A stretch of 64,000 nucleotides of DNA from FEB-22 sp003105195 (GCA_027493405.1 JAOSKV010000001.1:1193053-1257052), one strand, 5' to 3'. Counted from the stretch's first letter, positions 24,550 to 33,391 are shown. Notes: generated from the sequence alone by a model not told the origin. Translations and numbers: made by a program.

Positions 24550-25029
24550 ATGGCCCACGACTATCGTGCCAGCGTGCGCTGGACCCGCGCCGGCGCCGTC
24601 TTCACCGACAACCGCTACAGCCGCGGCCACGTCTGGCGCTTCGACGGCGGCGTCGAGGTGCCGGCCTCCTCGTCGCCCGCAAGCGTGCGGCCGCCCTATT
24701 CGCTGGCCGAGGCGGTCGACCCCGAGGAGGCGCTGGTCGCGGCGGTGTCGAGCTGCCACATGCTGTTCTTCCTCGCATTCGCGGCGCAGGCCGGCCTGGT
24801 GGTCGACACCTACGAGGACGAGGCGGTCGGCACCATGACGAAGAACCCGCAGGGCAAGCTCTACGTCTCCGACGTGGTGCTGAGGCCGGCGATCGTCTTC
24901 TCCGGCGCGAAGCGGCCGACGGCCGGCGAGGTCGAGGCGCTGCATCATCGCAGCCACGAGGAATGCTACATCGCGAACTCGATCCGCGCAGCCGTGCGGG
25001 TCGAGGCGCCCGCCTTCGGCTTCGCATGA
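24550..25029 (+). CDS. OsmC-family peroxiredoxin-like protein
   Basis: A 159-residue OsmC/Ohr-type protein, a family of thiol peroxidases acting on organic peroxides. The first redox cysteine is in VAAVSSCHMLFFLAF and the second in HHRSHEECYIANSIR. It is set between gcvH (10 bases before) and gcvPA (13 bases after), so it should share the glycine-riboswitch control. No OsmC role in glycine cleavage is known to me; it might protect the lipoyl or PLP enzymes or folate pool, which is speculation. Confidence 0.88.
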   Translation: MAHDYRASVRWTRAGAVFTDNRYSRGHVWRFDGGVEVPASSSPASVRPPYSLAEAVDPEEALVAAVSSCHMLFFLAFAAQAGLVVDTYEDEAVGTMTKNPQGKLYVSDVVLRPAIVFSGAKRPTAGEVEALHHRSHEECYIANSIRAAVRVEAPAFGFA

Positions 25030-25042
25030 ATCGGAGAGGCCC

Positions 25043-26386
25043 ATGCGCTACCTTCCGCTGACGCCCGAGGACCGGGGCCTGATGCTCGGCCGCATCGGCG
25101 TCGGCCGCATCGACGACCTGTTCGCCGACGTGCCGGCCGCCAAGCTGCTGCCGCGTGCCCCCGACCTCCCGCCGGCCGCGAGCGAGCTCGCGGTCGAGCG
25201 CACGCTGGGCCGCATGGCGGGCCGCAACGTCGCGGCCGGCGCGGTGCCGTTCTTCGTCGGCTGCGGCGCCTACAAGCACCACGTGCCGGCGAGCGTCGAC
25301 CACCTGATCCAGCGCTCCGAGTTCCTCACCTCCTACACGCCCTATCAGCCCGAGATCGCCCAGGGCACGCTGCACTACCTGTTCGAGTTCCAGACCCAGG
25401 TCGCCATGCTGACCGGCATGGAGGTCGCCAATGCCTCCATGTATGACGGCTCCACCGCCACGGCCGAGGCCGTGCTGATGGCGCACCGCGTCACCCGGCG
25501 CCGCAAGGCCGTGCTCGCCGGCAACCTGCACCCCCACTATCGCGCGACTGTCGAGACCGTCTCGGCCATGTCGGATCACGCGGTCGCCGCGCTGCCGCCC
25601 CAGCCCGACGGGCGCGAGGACCTGCTCGCCGCGATCGACGGCGAGACCAGCTGCGTGGTGGTGCAGACGCCAGACCTCTACGGTCATCTCCACGACCTCG
25701 CGCCGATCGCCGAGAAGGCGCATGCCGCCGGCGCGCTCCTGGTTGCGGTGGTCACCGAGATCGTCTCGCTCGGGCTCGTCACGCCGCCCGGCGACATGGG
25801 CGCCGACATCGTCGTCGCCGAGGGCCAGTCGCTCGGCAATGCGCTGTCCTTCGGCGGCCCCTATGTGGGCCTGTTCGCGACCCGCGCGAGATACGTCCGC
25901 CAGATGCCGGGCCGCCTGGTCGGCGAGACGCTCGACGCCGAGGGCCGGCGCGGCTTCGTGCTCACGCTGTCGACCCGCGAGCAGCACATCCGCCGCGAGA
26001 AGGCGACCTCGAACATCTGCACCAATTCGGGCCTGTGCACGCTCGCCTTCACGATCCATCTCACGCTGCTGGGCGAGGCCGGGCTGCGCCGTCTCGCGCG
26101 CGTCAACCACGCCAATGCGGTGCGCCTCGCCGACATGCTCTCCGCGGTGCCCGGCGTGAAGGTGCTCAACGACACCTTTTTCAACGAGTTCGCGGTCCGG
26201 CTTCCCGGCAACGCCGCCGGGATCGTCGAGCGCCTGGCGGCGCGCGGCGTCCTCGCCGGCGTCCCGGTCTCGCGCCTGGAGCCGGCCCGCCCCGAGCTCG
26301 CCGACCTCGCCATCGTCGCCGCGACCGAGGTGAACACGGATGCGGATCGCGCCGCCTATGTCGCGGCGCTGCAGGAGGTGCTGTGA
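25043..26386 (+). CDS. gcvPA: Glycine dehydrogenase (decarboxylating) subunit 1
   Basis: A 447-residue protein, the N-terminal half of the P protein as a separate subunit. It shows MRYLPLTPEDRGLMLGRIGV, CGAYKHHVPASVDHLI, FLTSYTPYQPEIAQGTL and NASMYDGSTATAEAVLMAHR, all conserved in GcvPA. It has the PLP-enzyme fold and works with GcvPB, which holds the PLP lysine, to decarboxylate glycine. The split form, rather than a single fused GcvP, occurs in only some alphaproteobacteria. The stop overlaps the gcvPB start (TGATG). Confidence 0.95.
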   Translation: MRYLPLTPEDRGLMLGRIGVGRIDDLFADVPAAKLLPRAPDLPPAASELAVERTLGRMAGRNVAAGAVPFFVGCGAYKHHVPASVDHLIQRSEFLTSYTPYQPEIAQGTLHYLFEFQTQVAMLTGMEVANASMYDGSTATAEAVLMAHRVTRRRKAVLAGNLHPHYRATVETVSAMSDHAVAALPPQPDGREDLLAAIDGETSCVVVQTPDLYGHLHDLAPIAEKAHAAGALLVAVVTEIVSLGLVTPPGDMGADIVVAEGQSLGNALSFGGPYVGLFATRARYVRQMPGRLVGETLDAEGRRGFVLTLSTREQHIRREKATSNICTNSGLCTLAFTIHLTLLGEAGLRRLARVNHANAVRLADMLSAVPGVKVLNDTFFNEFAVRLPGNAAGIVERLAARGVLAGVPVSRLEPARPELADLAIVAATEVNTDADRAAYVAALQEVL

Positions 26387-27948
26387 TGCTGAACCGCCAG
26401 GGCCGGCAGACCGACACGGGCGAGGCCGCGGCGGCGGCGCCCGGCACCTTCACGGGCAACCGGGCGCTGCGTATCGAGGAGGCCCTGATCTTCGAGATCG
26501 GTCGTCCCGAGGTGACCGGGGTCGATCTCGAGGAAGGCGACGGCGTGGTGCCGCGCCTCGGCGGCCTCGAGCGCGCCGCACGGATCGGCCTGCCCGGCCT
26601 CTCCGAGCCCGAGACGCTGCGCCACTATGTGCGCCTGTCGCGCATGAACTACGGCATCGACACCGGCGTGTTCCCGCTCGGCTCCTGCACCATGAAGCAC
26701 AATCCGCGCCTCAACGAGAAGATGGCGCGGCTGCCGGGCTTCGGCGACGTGCATCCGCTGCAGCCGGCCTCCACCGTCCCGGGCGCGCTCGAGCTGATGG
26801 CCGAGCTCGGACGCTGGCTCTGCGTGCTCACCGGCATGCCGGCGGTGGCGCTCTCGCCCAAGGCGGGCGCGCACGGCGAGCTGTGCGGCATGATGGCGAT
26901 CAAGGCGGCGCTCGCGGCGCGCGGCGAGAAACGCTCCCTGGTGCTGGTCCCCGAGTCGGCCCACGGCACCAACCCGGCGACCGCGGCGCTGCTCGGCTAC
27001 CGGGTCGAGACCGTGCCGGCGCGCTCCGACGGCACGGTCGACCCCGCCGAGGTCGAGAAGCATCTTTCGCCCGACGTCGCCGCCGTCATGCTCACCAATC
27101 CCAACACCTGCGGGCTGTTCGAGCGCGACGTGGTGGCGATCGCCGATGCCGTGCACCGGGCCGGCGCCTACTTCTATGCCGACGGCGCCAACTTCAACGC
27201 CATCGTCGGCAAGGCGCTGCCGGGCGAGCTCGGCGTCGACGCCATGCACATCAACCTGCACAAGACCTTCTCGACGCCGCATGGCGGCGGCGGGCCGGGC
27301 GCCGGGCCCGTGACGCTCTCGGCCGCGCTCGCGCCCTTCGCGCCGGTGCCCTACGTCACCCTGGAGGGCGGCACGCCGCGGCTGGTCGAGCACGCGGGCG
27401 AGGGCGAAGCGGGCCGCGCGCCCTTCGGCCGGCTCAGCGCCTTCCACGGCCAGATGGGCATGTTCGTGCGCGCCATGAGCTACATGCTGGCGCACGGCTC
27501 CGACGGCATGCGGCAGGCCTCCGAGGACGCCGTGCTCGCCGCCAACTACCTGCGCGCCGGCCTCAAGGACCTGATGTCGCTGCCCTTCGGCGACCGGCCC
27601 TGCATGCACGAGGTCCTGTTCGACGACCATTGGCTCGACGGCACCGGCCTCACCACCCTCGATTTCGCCAAGGCGATGATCGACGAGGGCTATCACCCGA
27701 TGACGGTCTATTTCCCGCTCGTCGTGCACGGCGCCATGCTGATCGAGCCGACCGAGTCCGAGAGCAAGGCGTCGCTCGACCTGTTCGTCGCGGCGCTGCG
27801 CGACCTCGCCATGGCGGCCCGTCGCGGCGACAAGGCGCGCTTCACCGGCGCGCCGCACTACGCGCCGCGCCGGCGCCTCGACGAGACGCGCGCCGCGCGG
27901 ACGCCGGTGCTGCGCTGGACGCCCCCGCAGCCGCAGGCCGCCGAGTAG
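26386..27948 (+). CDS. gcvPB: Glycine dehydrogenase (decarboxylating) subunit 2
   Basis: A 520-residue catalytic subunit of the P protein. The PLP lysine lies in HINLHKTFSTPHGGGGPG; SRMNYGIDTGVFPLGSCTMK near the N-terminus and ESAHGTNPATAALLGY are also conserved. ATG at 26386 overlaps the gcvPA stop. It ends the riboswitch operon; a hairpin with an adjoining A-run at 27971-28000 separates it from the convergent ATP synthase genes. The L protein (dihydrolipoamide dehydrogenase) is not in this window. Confidence 0.96.
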   Translation: MLNRQGRQTDTGEAAAAAPGTFTGNRALRIEEALIFEIGRPEVTGVDLEEGDGVVPRLGGLERAARIGLPGLSEPETLRHYVRLSRMNYGIDTGVFPLGSCTMKHNPRLNEKMARLPGFGDVHPLQPASTVPGALELMAELGRWLCVLTGMPAVALSPKAGAHGELCGMMAIKAALAARGEKRSLVLVPESAHGTNPATAALLGYRVETVPARSDGTVDPAEVEKHLSPDVAAVMLTNPNTCGLFERDVVAIADAVHRAGAYFYADGANFNAIVGKALPGELGVDAMHINLHKTFSTPHGGGGPGAGPVTLSAALAPFAPVPYVTLEGGTPRLVEHAGEGEAGRAPFGRLSAFHGQMGMFVRAMSYMLAHGSDGMRQASEDAVLAANYLRAGLKDLMSLPFGDRPCMHEVLFDDHWLDGTGLTTLDFAKAMIDEGYHPMTVYFPLVVHGAMLIEPTESESKASLDLFVAALRDLAMAARRGDKARFTGAPHYAPRRRLDETRAARTPVLRWTPPQPQAAE

Positions 27949-27970
27949 CGCTCGCCGCCGCGCGTCTCCG

Positions 27971-28000
27971 AAAAAGCGAAGCGCGCCCCGGAGGGCGCGC
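27971..28000 (-). terminator. Terminator at the end of the atp Fo operon
   Basis: GCGCGCCC-CGGA-GGGCGCGC (27981-28000) is a perfect 8-bp stem. On the minus strand it is followed after a few bases by TTTTT (27971-27975 on plus), so it fits as the terminator of the ATP synthase transcript. It may also stop gcvPB readthrough. Confidence 0.6.
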
Positions 28001-28026
28001 TCGAACCGGTCGCAGTCCGCGAAGCC

Positions 28027-28509
28027 TCAGTTCAGCTTGCTCTTCACGTCGCGGATGCCCTCGGCGATCAGGTCGTCGGCCACCTTGCCCTTCACGGTGT
28101 CGGTGAGGATCCGCTCGGCGGCGCGCACCGCCGCCTCCGCGGCCGCGGCGCGCACGTCGGCGAGCGCCTGCTGCTCGGCCTGGGCGATCTTGGTCTCGGC
28201 GAGCTGCGTGCGGCGCGCGACGAACTCCTCCATCTTGCCCTTCGCCTCCTCGGCGATGCGCTCGGCCTCGTCCCGCGCGCTCTCGATGATCGCTTCCGCC
28301 TCGCGTTCGGCTTCCCGCTGCTTGCGCTGGTACTCGGCGAGGAGCTTCTGCGCCTCCTCCTTGAGCCGGCGCGCCTCGTCGAGCTCGGCCTTGATGCGCT
28401 GGCTGCGGTCGTCCAGCGACTTCAGGACCATCTGCGGCGCCCCGACATAGACCAGGATGCCGATGAAGATCAGGAAGGCGACCGCGACCCAGAAGGTCTC
28501 GTCGATCAT
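28027..28509 (-). CDS. atpF: ATP synthase Fo subunit b
   Basis: A 160-residue stator subunit: one N-terminal membrane helix (WVAVAFLIFIGILVYVGA) followed by a long charged coiled coil rich in Ala, Glu, Arg and Lys. It joins the Fo motor to F1 as a heterodimer with b'. The ATG at 28509 begins MIDETFWVAVAF, the usual alphaproteobacterial start. It is the last gene of the operon, 10 bases after the b' gene; the F1 genes are elsewhere. Confidence 0.95.
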   Translation of the reverse strand: MIDETFWVAVAFLIFIGILVYVGAPQMVLKSLDDRSQRIKAELDEARRLKEEAQKLLAEYQRKQREAEREAEAIIESARDEAERIAEEAKGKMEEFVARRTQLAETKIAQAEQQALADVRAAAAEAAVRAAERILTDTVKGKVADDLIAEGIRDVKSKLN

Positions 28510-28519
28510 GGGTTGTTCC

Positions 28520-29056
28520 TCAGCGCTTGAGCGCGTCTTCGACCGCGGACTCGACGCTGCCTGCCGCCGGCGTCGTGCCGAGCAGGCGCTCCACGATCGC
28601 GGCGGCCGCCTCGACCGCGATGCCGTGCACATTGGCCATCGCCGCCGCCTTGGTCGCCGCGATGGTGCGCTCGGCCTCCGCCAGCTTGCCGTTGAGCTGC
28701 TGCTCGAGCGCCCTGCGGCGCTCCTCGGCCTCGGCGCCCATCCGCTCGCGCGTCTCGTTGGCGATCGCCTGGGCGCGGCCGCGCGCGTCGGCGAGCGCCT
28801 TCTCGTAGTTCGCCAAGGCGCCTTCCGACTCGTCCTTGAAGCGTTGCGCCTCGGCGAGGTCGTCGGCGATGCGGTCGCGCCGCTCCTCGAAGATCGACGC
28901 GATCCGCGGCAGCGCGACCCGCGACATCAGCAGGTAGAGCCCGACGAAGGCGATCGCGAGCCACACCAGCTGGGACGCGAAGGTCTCGACCTGGAACGGC
29001 GGGAAGGCGGGCTTCCCGGGCGGCGCTCCGGTCTGCGCACTGGTCGTCACGGCCAT
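28520..29056 (-). CDS. atpG: ATP synthase Fo subunit b'
   Basis: A 178-residue protein with a Pro-rich N-terminus (GAPPGKPAFPPFQVETFASQ), a membrane helix (LVWLAIAFVGLYLLMSRVAL) and a coiled-coil stalk. The second b-type subunit and the preceding FPPF motif are typical of photosynthetic and alphaproteobacterial enzymes. It lies 67 bases after atpE and 10 bases before atpF. Confidence 0.94.
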   Translation of the reverse strand: MAVTTSAQTGAPPGKPAFPPFQVETFASQLVWLAIAFVGLYLLMSRVALPRIASIFEERRDRIADDLAEAQRFKDESEGALANYEKALADARGRAQAIANETRERMGAEAEERRRALEQQLNGKLAEAERTIAATKAAAMANVHGIAVEAAAAIVERLLGTTPAAGSVESAVEDALKR

Positions 29057-29123
29057 CTGGCCACTCCAGGGATCGGGGCGAGCGGCGCGGCCGCTCGCAC
29101 GGACACGGGAGCCGTCGCGCCGG

Positions 29124-29351
29124 TCAGAGCGCGAACAGCAGCAAGAGCGCGATCAGCAGCGAGAAGATGCCGAGCGCCTCGGTCACGGCGAAGCCGAAGA
29201 TCAGGTTGCCGAACTGGCCCTGGGCCGCCGACGGATTGCGCAGCGCGGCCGACAGGTACTGGCCGAAGATCACGCCCACGCCGACGCCGGCGCCGCCCAT
29301 GCCGATGCAAGCGATACCAGCGCCGATGAACTTCGCGGCGGTCGGATCCAT
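29124..29351 (-). CDS. atpE: ATP synthase Fo subunit c
   Basis: A 75-residue proteolipid of two helices joined by the polar loop RNP (residues 38-40). Helix 1 has the glycine repeat GGAGVGVGVIFG; helix 2 carries the proton-binding glutamate E58 in FAVTEALGIFSLL. It forms the rotating c-ring. E58 is a normal proton-type site, with no added sodium-coordinating residues that I can see. Confidence 0.97.
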   Translation of the reverse strand: MDPTAAKFIGAGIACIGMGGAGVGVGVIFGQYLSAALRNPSAAQGQFGNLIFGFAVTEALGIFSLLIALLLLFAL

Positions 29352-29393
29352 GAGGAACTCCTTCTTCGATGGTTTGTGAGGCAGGGACGGGCG

Positions 29394-30143
29394 TCAATGG
29401 CCCGGGTGGATTGCATCGTTGAGATAGATGCAGGTGAGAATGGTGAACACGTAGGCCTGCAGGAACGCCACCAGCAGCTCCAGCGCGGTGAGCGCCACCA
29501 CCAGGGCGAGCGGCAGGGCGGCGCCGATCCAGCCCGCGATGCCGAAGCCCGCCAGCATGGTCACGAAGCTCGCGAACACCTTGAGCGTGATGTGCCCGGC
29601 CAGCATGTTCGCGAACAGGCGGATCGAGTGCGACACCGGCCGCGAGAGGAACGACAGCACCTCGATGAACACGATCAGCGGCAGGATGTAGATCGGAATG
29701 CCGCTCGGCACGAACAGCTTCAGGAATTTCAGCCCGTTCTTCCAGAAGCCGTACACCAGCACCGTGACGAAGACGAGCAGCGCCAGCGAGACCGTGACGA
29801 TGATGTGGCTCGTCACCGTGAAGGTGTAGGGGACCAGCCCGATCACGTTGGCGACCAGGATGAACATGAACAACGAGAACACGAGGGGGAAGAACTTCAT
29901 CCCCTCGGTGCCGGCGGTACTTCGTATCGTGTTGGCGACGAACTCGTAGGACAGCTCCGCGACCGACTGCAGCCGCCCGGGCACCAGGCCGCGGCCGCTG
30001 GTCGAGCCGATCACCAGCGCGCTGATGAGGCCGACGGAGATCACCATGAACAGCGCCGAGTTCGTGAATGCGATCTCGTGGCCGCCGATATTGCCGATGG
30101 TGAAGAGCTTCTTGATTTCGAACTGGTGGATCGGGTCGGCCAT
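29394..30143 (-). CDS. atpB: ATP synthase Fo subunit a
   Basis: A 249-residue membrane protein with five to six helices that forms the proton half-channels. The essential arginine is in RPVSHSIRLFANMLAGH, and the last helices contain AFLQAYVFTILTCIYLNDAI. I start it at ATG 30143 (MADPIHQFEIKKLF), the typical alphaproteobacterial N-terminus; an upstream ATG at 30173 adds ten unrelated residues. Second gene of the Fo operon. Confidence 0.96.
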   Translation of the reverse strand: MADPIHQFEIKKLFTIGNIGGHEIAFTNSALFMVISVGLISALVIGSTSGRGLVPGRLQSVAELSYEFVANTIRSTAGTEGMKFFPLVFSLFMFILVANVIGLVPYTFTVTSHIIVTVSLALLVFVTVLVYGFWKNGLKFLKLFVPSGIPIYILPLIVFIEVLSFLSRPVSHSIRLFANMLAGHITLKVFASFVTMLAGFGIAGWIGAALPLALVVALTALELLVAFLQAYVFTILTCIYLNDAIHPGH

Positions 30144-30197
30144 GACCGGTGCGGTCCCGTCTCGTCTGCCCATGCGCGCCGGAGGATCCGGCGCCCT

Positions 30198-30590
30198 TCA
30201 GTCTTTGCGCCGCTCGGCCGTGCTGTCCGGAACACCGCCGGACATCAGCCCCGCCGAGCGCATCACGTTGAGGACGCCCGCGGCGAAGCCGAGCAACAGG
30301 AACAGCATCAGCCCCCACGGCAAGGTCCCGAGCCAGCGGTCGATCAGCCAGCCGAGACCCGCTCCGACCAGCACGCCGGCGACGAGTTCGCTGGAGAGCC
30401 GGAAGCCGCGTGCCCAACCCGATGCGGACGCCGATGCGTCGGCGGAAGACCGGACGGGGCCCGGTTCCGGGGAGCGGCTCGGACCGACCTGGTCCAGCCG
30501 ACGACCGAGACGCGCGAGCCTCGCGGAGAGAGCAGCCTCGTCTGCCGGTGGGGATTCCGGATCGTGCTTGTCGCGCGTGCCGTCGGACAT
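30198..30590 (-). CDS. atpI: AtpI/AtpZ-type ATP synthase assembly protein
   Basis: A 130-residue protein with a hydrophilic N-terminal half (residues 1-60, acidic and Ser/Pro-rich, with a short coiled stretch ARLARLGRRLDQ) and two membrane helices separated by LIDRWLGTLPWG. The helices and the GLGWLIDRWLGT turn match AtpI, which aids c-ring assembly and magnesium handling. First gene of the operon, with a good sigma70-type promoter about 70 bases upstream. Confidence 0.88.
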   Translation of the reverse strand: MSDGTRDKHDPESPPADEAALSARLARLGRRLDQVGPSRSPEPGPVRSSADASASASGWARGFRLSSELVAGVLVGAGLGWLIDRWLGTLPWGLMLFLLLGFAAGVLNVMRSAGLMSGGVPDSTAERRKD

Positions 30591-30659
30591 GCTCTCGACA
30601 CCCGCAAGAAACCAAGGAAATCCGGGTGTTTTTCCCGCCCAGCCCCCGAAGCCGCGCGG

Positions 30660-30687
30660 ACCATACTGACCGCCTCCCCCCTGTCAA
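30660..30687 (-). promoter_or_regulatory. Sigma70-type promoter of the atp Fo operon
   Basis: On the minus strand TTGACA (30687-30682) and TATGGT (30665-30660) are 16 bases apart, a near-consensus housekeeping promoter. It is about 70 bases upstream of the atpI start. No other gene on this strand is near. Confidence 0.6.
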
Positions 30688-30886
30688 GAATTGGGCAGCC
30701 TTGTGCAACGTCTTTTAAGTCATTGAAATGTTGGATGGAACGGCCGACCGCGATCGTGTCGCAGGGACACCGGCCGGGGCCGGTCGTGTGCACTGCGGGA
30801 GCCGCGGGCGCGCGCGGCGCGCCCTGTCCTGCCTTGGCGACGCCGCAAATCCCACCCATCTGAGCCGGAAGGATCGGGAGGTCGTC

Positions 30887-31333
30887 ATGCGTGTCGTCGC
30901 ACTGTTTCTCCTCGCGGCCGTCGGCCTCGCCGCCGTGCCGGCCCGGGCCCAGGCGCCGGACACGGAGAACGGCCGCTACAGCTTTCACCAGGTCGGCGAG
31001 GGCATGCTGCGGCTCGACAGCCGCAGCGGCCAGGTCTCGCTCTGCGCCAAGCAGCCGAGCGGCTGGAGCTGCACTGCCGTGCCGGACGACCGCGTCGCGC
31101 TGGAAAGCGAGATCGCCCGCCTGCAACGCGAGAACGGCGCGCTCAAGAAGGAGATGCTCGCCCGCGGCGTGCCGCTGCCGGGCGGCGTGACGGCGGATCA
31201 GCCGGGCCCCGCGCGCGAGCTCCAGCTGCGCATGCCGCTGCCGAGCGACGCCGAGATCGACCGCGTGATGAGCGTGTTCGAGAAGATGTGGCGGCGCCTC
31301 GTCGACATGGTGCAGAAGTCCGAGAAGCTCTGA
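30887..31333 (+). CDS. Secreted coiled-coil protein of unknown function
   Basis: A 148-residue protein with a signal peptide (VVALFLLAAVGLAAVPARAQ) after an ATG at 30887 with a GGGAGG ribosome-binding site. The mature part has a short beta segment containing two cysteines (VSLCAKQPSGWSCTAV), then a coiled coil (LESEIARLQRENGALKKEML), and a C-terminal helix ending KMWRRLVDMVQKSEKL. It looks like a small periplasmic protein; no known family name comes to mind. It is divergent from the atp operon, 296 bases from atpI. Confidence 0.8.
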   Translation: MRVVALFLLAAVGLAAVPARAQAPDTENGRYSFHQVGEGMLRLDSRSGQVSLCAKQPSGWSCTAVPDDRVALESEIARLQRENGALKKEMLARGVPLPGGVTADQPGPARELQLRMPLPSDAEIDRVMSVFEKMWRRLVDMVQKSEKL

Positions 31334-31344
31334 GCCGCCGCTCA

Positions 31345-31745
31345 GGAGGCGGGCCAGGAAGTCCTCGATCCGCCGCGAGCGCCGCATCGCGCATCGCGCT
31401 CGGAAAGTTCACCAGCCCGTGCGGGCCTCCCGGGTAGACGTGCAGCCTCCGTCTCGTTGCCGGCGGCCAGCCGGCGCGGCGCCATGAACAACGTGTCGTC
31501 GAGCGGCGGGTCGCGCGTGCCGACCGTGAAGATCGCCGGCGGCAGGCCGCCGAGGTGCGCATGGAGCGGCGAGACGTCCGGCTCGCGCAGCTCGCCGCCG
31601 CGCGTCAGGCGCACGAGCCAGAGCGCCGATCGCCTCGCAGGCGCGGAGCCGGTTCGGAAAAAGAATCGGCGCGCGAGGTCCGGGATGACCGGGCTCCCGC
31701 GCGCCGCCAGCCCCCCAGCTGGCTGCGACCTCGGCGGCACTCATG
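31345..31745 (-). pseudogene. Fragment of an alpha/beta hydrolase (HSL-like)
   Basis: Three short stretches in different minus-strand frames together resemble the C-terminal third of a hormone-sensitive-lipase-type hydrolase: SGLPPA-like LGGLPPAIFTVGTRDPPLDD with the acidic-loop aspartate, then LHVYPGGPHGLVNFPSAMRD with the catalytic histidine, then RRIEDFLARLLSG. The frames change near 31446 and near 31387. The oxyanion HGGG motif and nucleophile GxSxG part are missing upstream. It is a decayed gene, or a truncated one made worse by sequence errors. Confidence 0.6.
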
Positions 31746-31915
31746 CGTGGTGGGGTGTGCCGTCGGGGGCGCCTCGTCACGCAGGCTGGCGAGGGCCGCC
31801 CGGCGCGACAACACCCAAACGGGTGTTGACCGTGGATCCGCCTGCAGCGCCGGGCGCGTGGCCGCGAACCGGGACGAGGCGTGCGCCGGCGCCCCCGGGT
31901 GTGCGAGGATCGGAC

Positions 31916-32380
31916 ATGGCGGACGGACCTTTTCGGATTCGCAGCTTCACGCCGCAGGCGGTCGCGACCGGGACGCTCGTCGTCGACACGCCCGGCGAGG
32001 GACTGACCGAGATCACCCGCGAGGTCGCGCGCTTCCTCGACCAGGCCGCGGCGCAGGACGGCGCGCTGCTGGCGTTCCTGCGCCACACCTCGGCATCGCT
32101 GGTGATTCAGGAGAACGCCGACCCGGACGTGCGGACCGACCTGCGGACCGCCTTGCGCCGGCTCGCGCCCGCCGACGCCGGCTGGATCCACGATGTCGAG
32201 GGGCCGGACGACATGCCGGCCCATGTGAAGACCATGCTGACGGGGGTGTCCCTGCACGTTCCGGTCGTCGGTGGCGCGCTCGCGCTCGGCACCTGGCAGG
32301 GCATCTATCTGGCGGAGCACCGCGCGCGTCCGCACCGCCGCGAGGTGATCCTGCAGTTCATCGGCCGTTGCCGGCCGTGA
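31916..32380 (+). CDS. YjbQ/UPF0047-family protein
   Basis: A 154-residue protein of the YjbQ family. The conserved motifs are HTSASLVIQENADPDVRTDL, which holds the putative active-site histidine and acidic residues, and GTWQGIYLAEHR near the end. Members can show a secondary thiamine-phosphate synthase activity; their main role is not settled. Start at ATG 31916 (MADGPFRIRSFTPQ). It stands alone between the hydrolase remnant and the convergent small membrane-protein cluster. Confidence 0.88.
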   Translation: MADGPFRIRSFTPQAVATGTLVVDTPGEGLTEITREVARFLDQAAAQDGALLAFLRHTSASLVIQENADPDVRTDLRTALRRLAPADAGWIHDVEGPDDMPAHVKTMLTGVSLHVPVVGGALALGTWQGIYLAEHRARPHRREVILQFIGRCRP

Positions 32381-32420
32381 GGCGCGCGCGGTGACCCGGT
32401 GCGCTGCGCCGGCCTCGCGC

Positions 32421-32687
32421 TCAGCGGCGCCGCTTCGCTTCCACGACGCTCAGGCGCGCCTCGCGCGTGACCCTGGCGAGCCAGAACAGCGTGATCGCGA
32501 ACACGATCACGGCCGCCTGGATCGGCATGTAGAGGCTCAGCGGCAGCTCCAGCCCGGGCACCACGATCCTCTCGAGCGCCTTGGCGAAACTGTTGACCAC
32601 GAAGAAGAATGCGAGCCAGAGCCCGAACATGACCAGCATCAGGTTCTTGAACCTGGTCCAGTGGGCCCAACCGGTGAGGTTCCGCAT
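32421..32687 (-). CDS. DUF4212-like small membrane protein, symporter-less paralogue
   Basis: An 88-residue protein from ATG at 32687 with two helices. HWTRFKNLMLVMFGLWLAFF and the later SLYMPIQAAVIVFAITLFWL line up with HWKRTTNLMLTHLGIWFFFG and GFYMAAQGSLAAFVIMLFVF of the DUF4212 protein at 36720-36986, which has the same length. DUF4212 proteins are small partners of sodium-solute symporters; this copy has no symporter next to it. It ends the minus-strand cluster of small membrane proteins that begins at 34605. Confidence 0.75.
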   Translation of the reverse strand: MRNLTGWAHWTRFKNLMLVMFGLWLAFFFVVNSFAKALERIVVPGLELPLSLYMPIQAAVIVFAITLFWLARVTREARLSVVEAKRRR

Positions 32688-32975
32688 CGTCTTGCCCTCG
32701 TCGCGACGGGGTGCAATCGAGCCGGAATGGCTCGATCCCCCTTGAAGGTTCGAACCAGCCGCGGAAGCGTCGCCCGCTTGGTGCCGGTCGATGACCGGTG
32801 GCCACGGGCTGCCCGCGACCACAGGGCGCGATCCGCCCCGCTGCGACCGAGTGTGCGATTCAATCGTTAACGAGCGCTAACCCGCGGAACCCGGTCGACT
32901 ACGTAGGGCGGCCAATGCGGCCGGCACCAAGCAGAACGTGTCGAGCGGCGCGGAGTTCCCGCCGCGATGCCGCGC

Positions 32976-33338
32976 TCACACGAAGGAGAAGAGCCCGGCC
33001 AGGATCCACATGACGATCGAGATCGCCGAGGTCCACATCGCGAAGGTCAGGTAGGTGTCGCGCAGGATCGTCGCGGTCGCCCACTGCGCATAGGCTTCGG
33101 GCGGGCGGAAGTCCTTGGGCAGATAGAGCCACATCTCGGTCTTGCGATGATCCTTGGTCAGCGCCTCGCGCGACTTCAGGATCAGGATGAGCGCCATCAG
33201 CGTCGTCAGCATCCCGCCGGCCTGGAACGAGGCGCGGGCGTTGAACGACAAGCCGACCATCACGCAGAAGATCGCGAGCGAGCCGAAGCCGCAGGCGCGC
33301 AAGACGGTCTCGAACGCGACACGGCGCATGTGCTCCAT
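32976..33338 (-). CDS. Small membrane protein of unknown function (A)
   Basis: A 120-residue protein with three or four hydrophobic segments: about residues 15-32, 42-53 and 95-118. A central cytoplasmic-type loop contains DHRKTEMWLYLPKDFRPPEA. The loop position and the preceding LMALILILKSREAL resemble the neighbouring 141-residue protein, so the two look like distant paralogues. No family with known function is recognised. It lies 53 bases after that gene on the same strand. Confidence 0.75.
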   Translation of the reverse strand: MEHMRRVAFETVLRACGFGSLAIFCVMVGLSFNARASFQAGGMLTTLMALILILKSREALTKDHRKTEMWLYLPKDFRPPEAYAQWATATILRDTYLTFAMWTSAISIVMWILAGLFSFV

Positions 33339-33391
33339 GCTGGCCCTCCCCCCGAACGCGGCGACGCGCAGGCGCCGATCTTAGCGAAGCG

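Noticed and set aside
32867..32882. GTTAACGAGCGCTAAC as a possible CtrA-like site
   Set aside because: The spacing does not match TTAA-N7-TTAA and the symmetry is only partial (12 of 16 positions).
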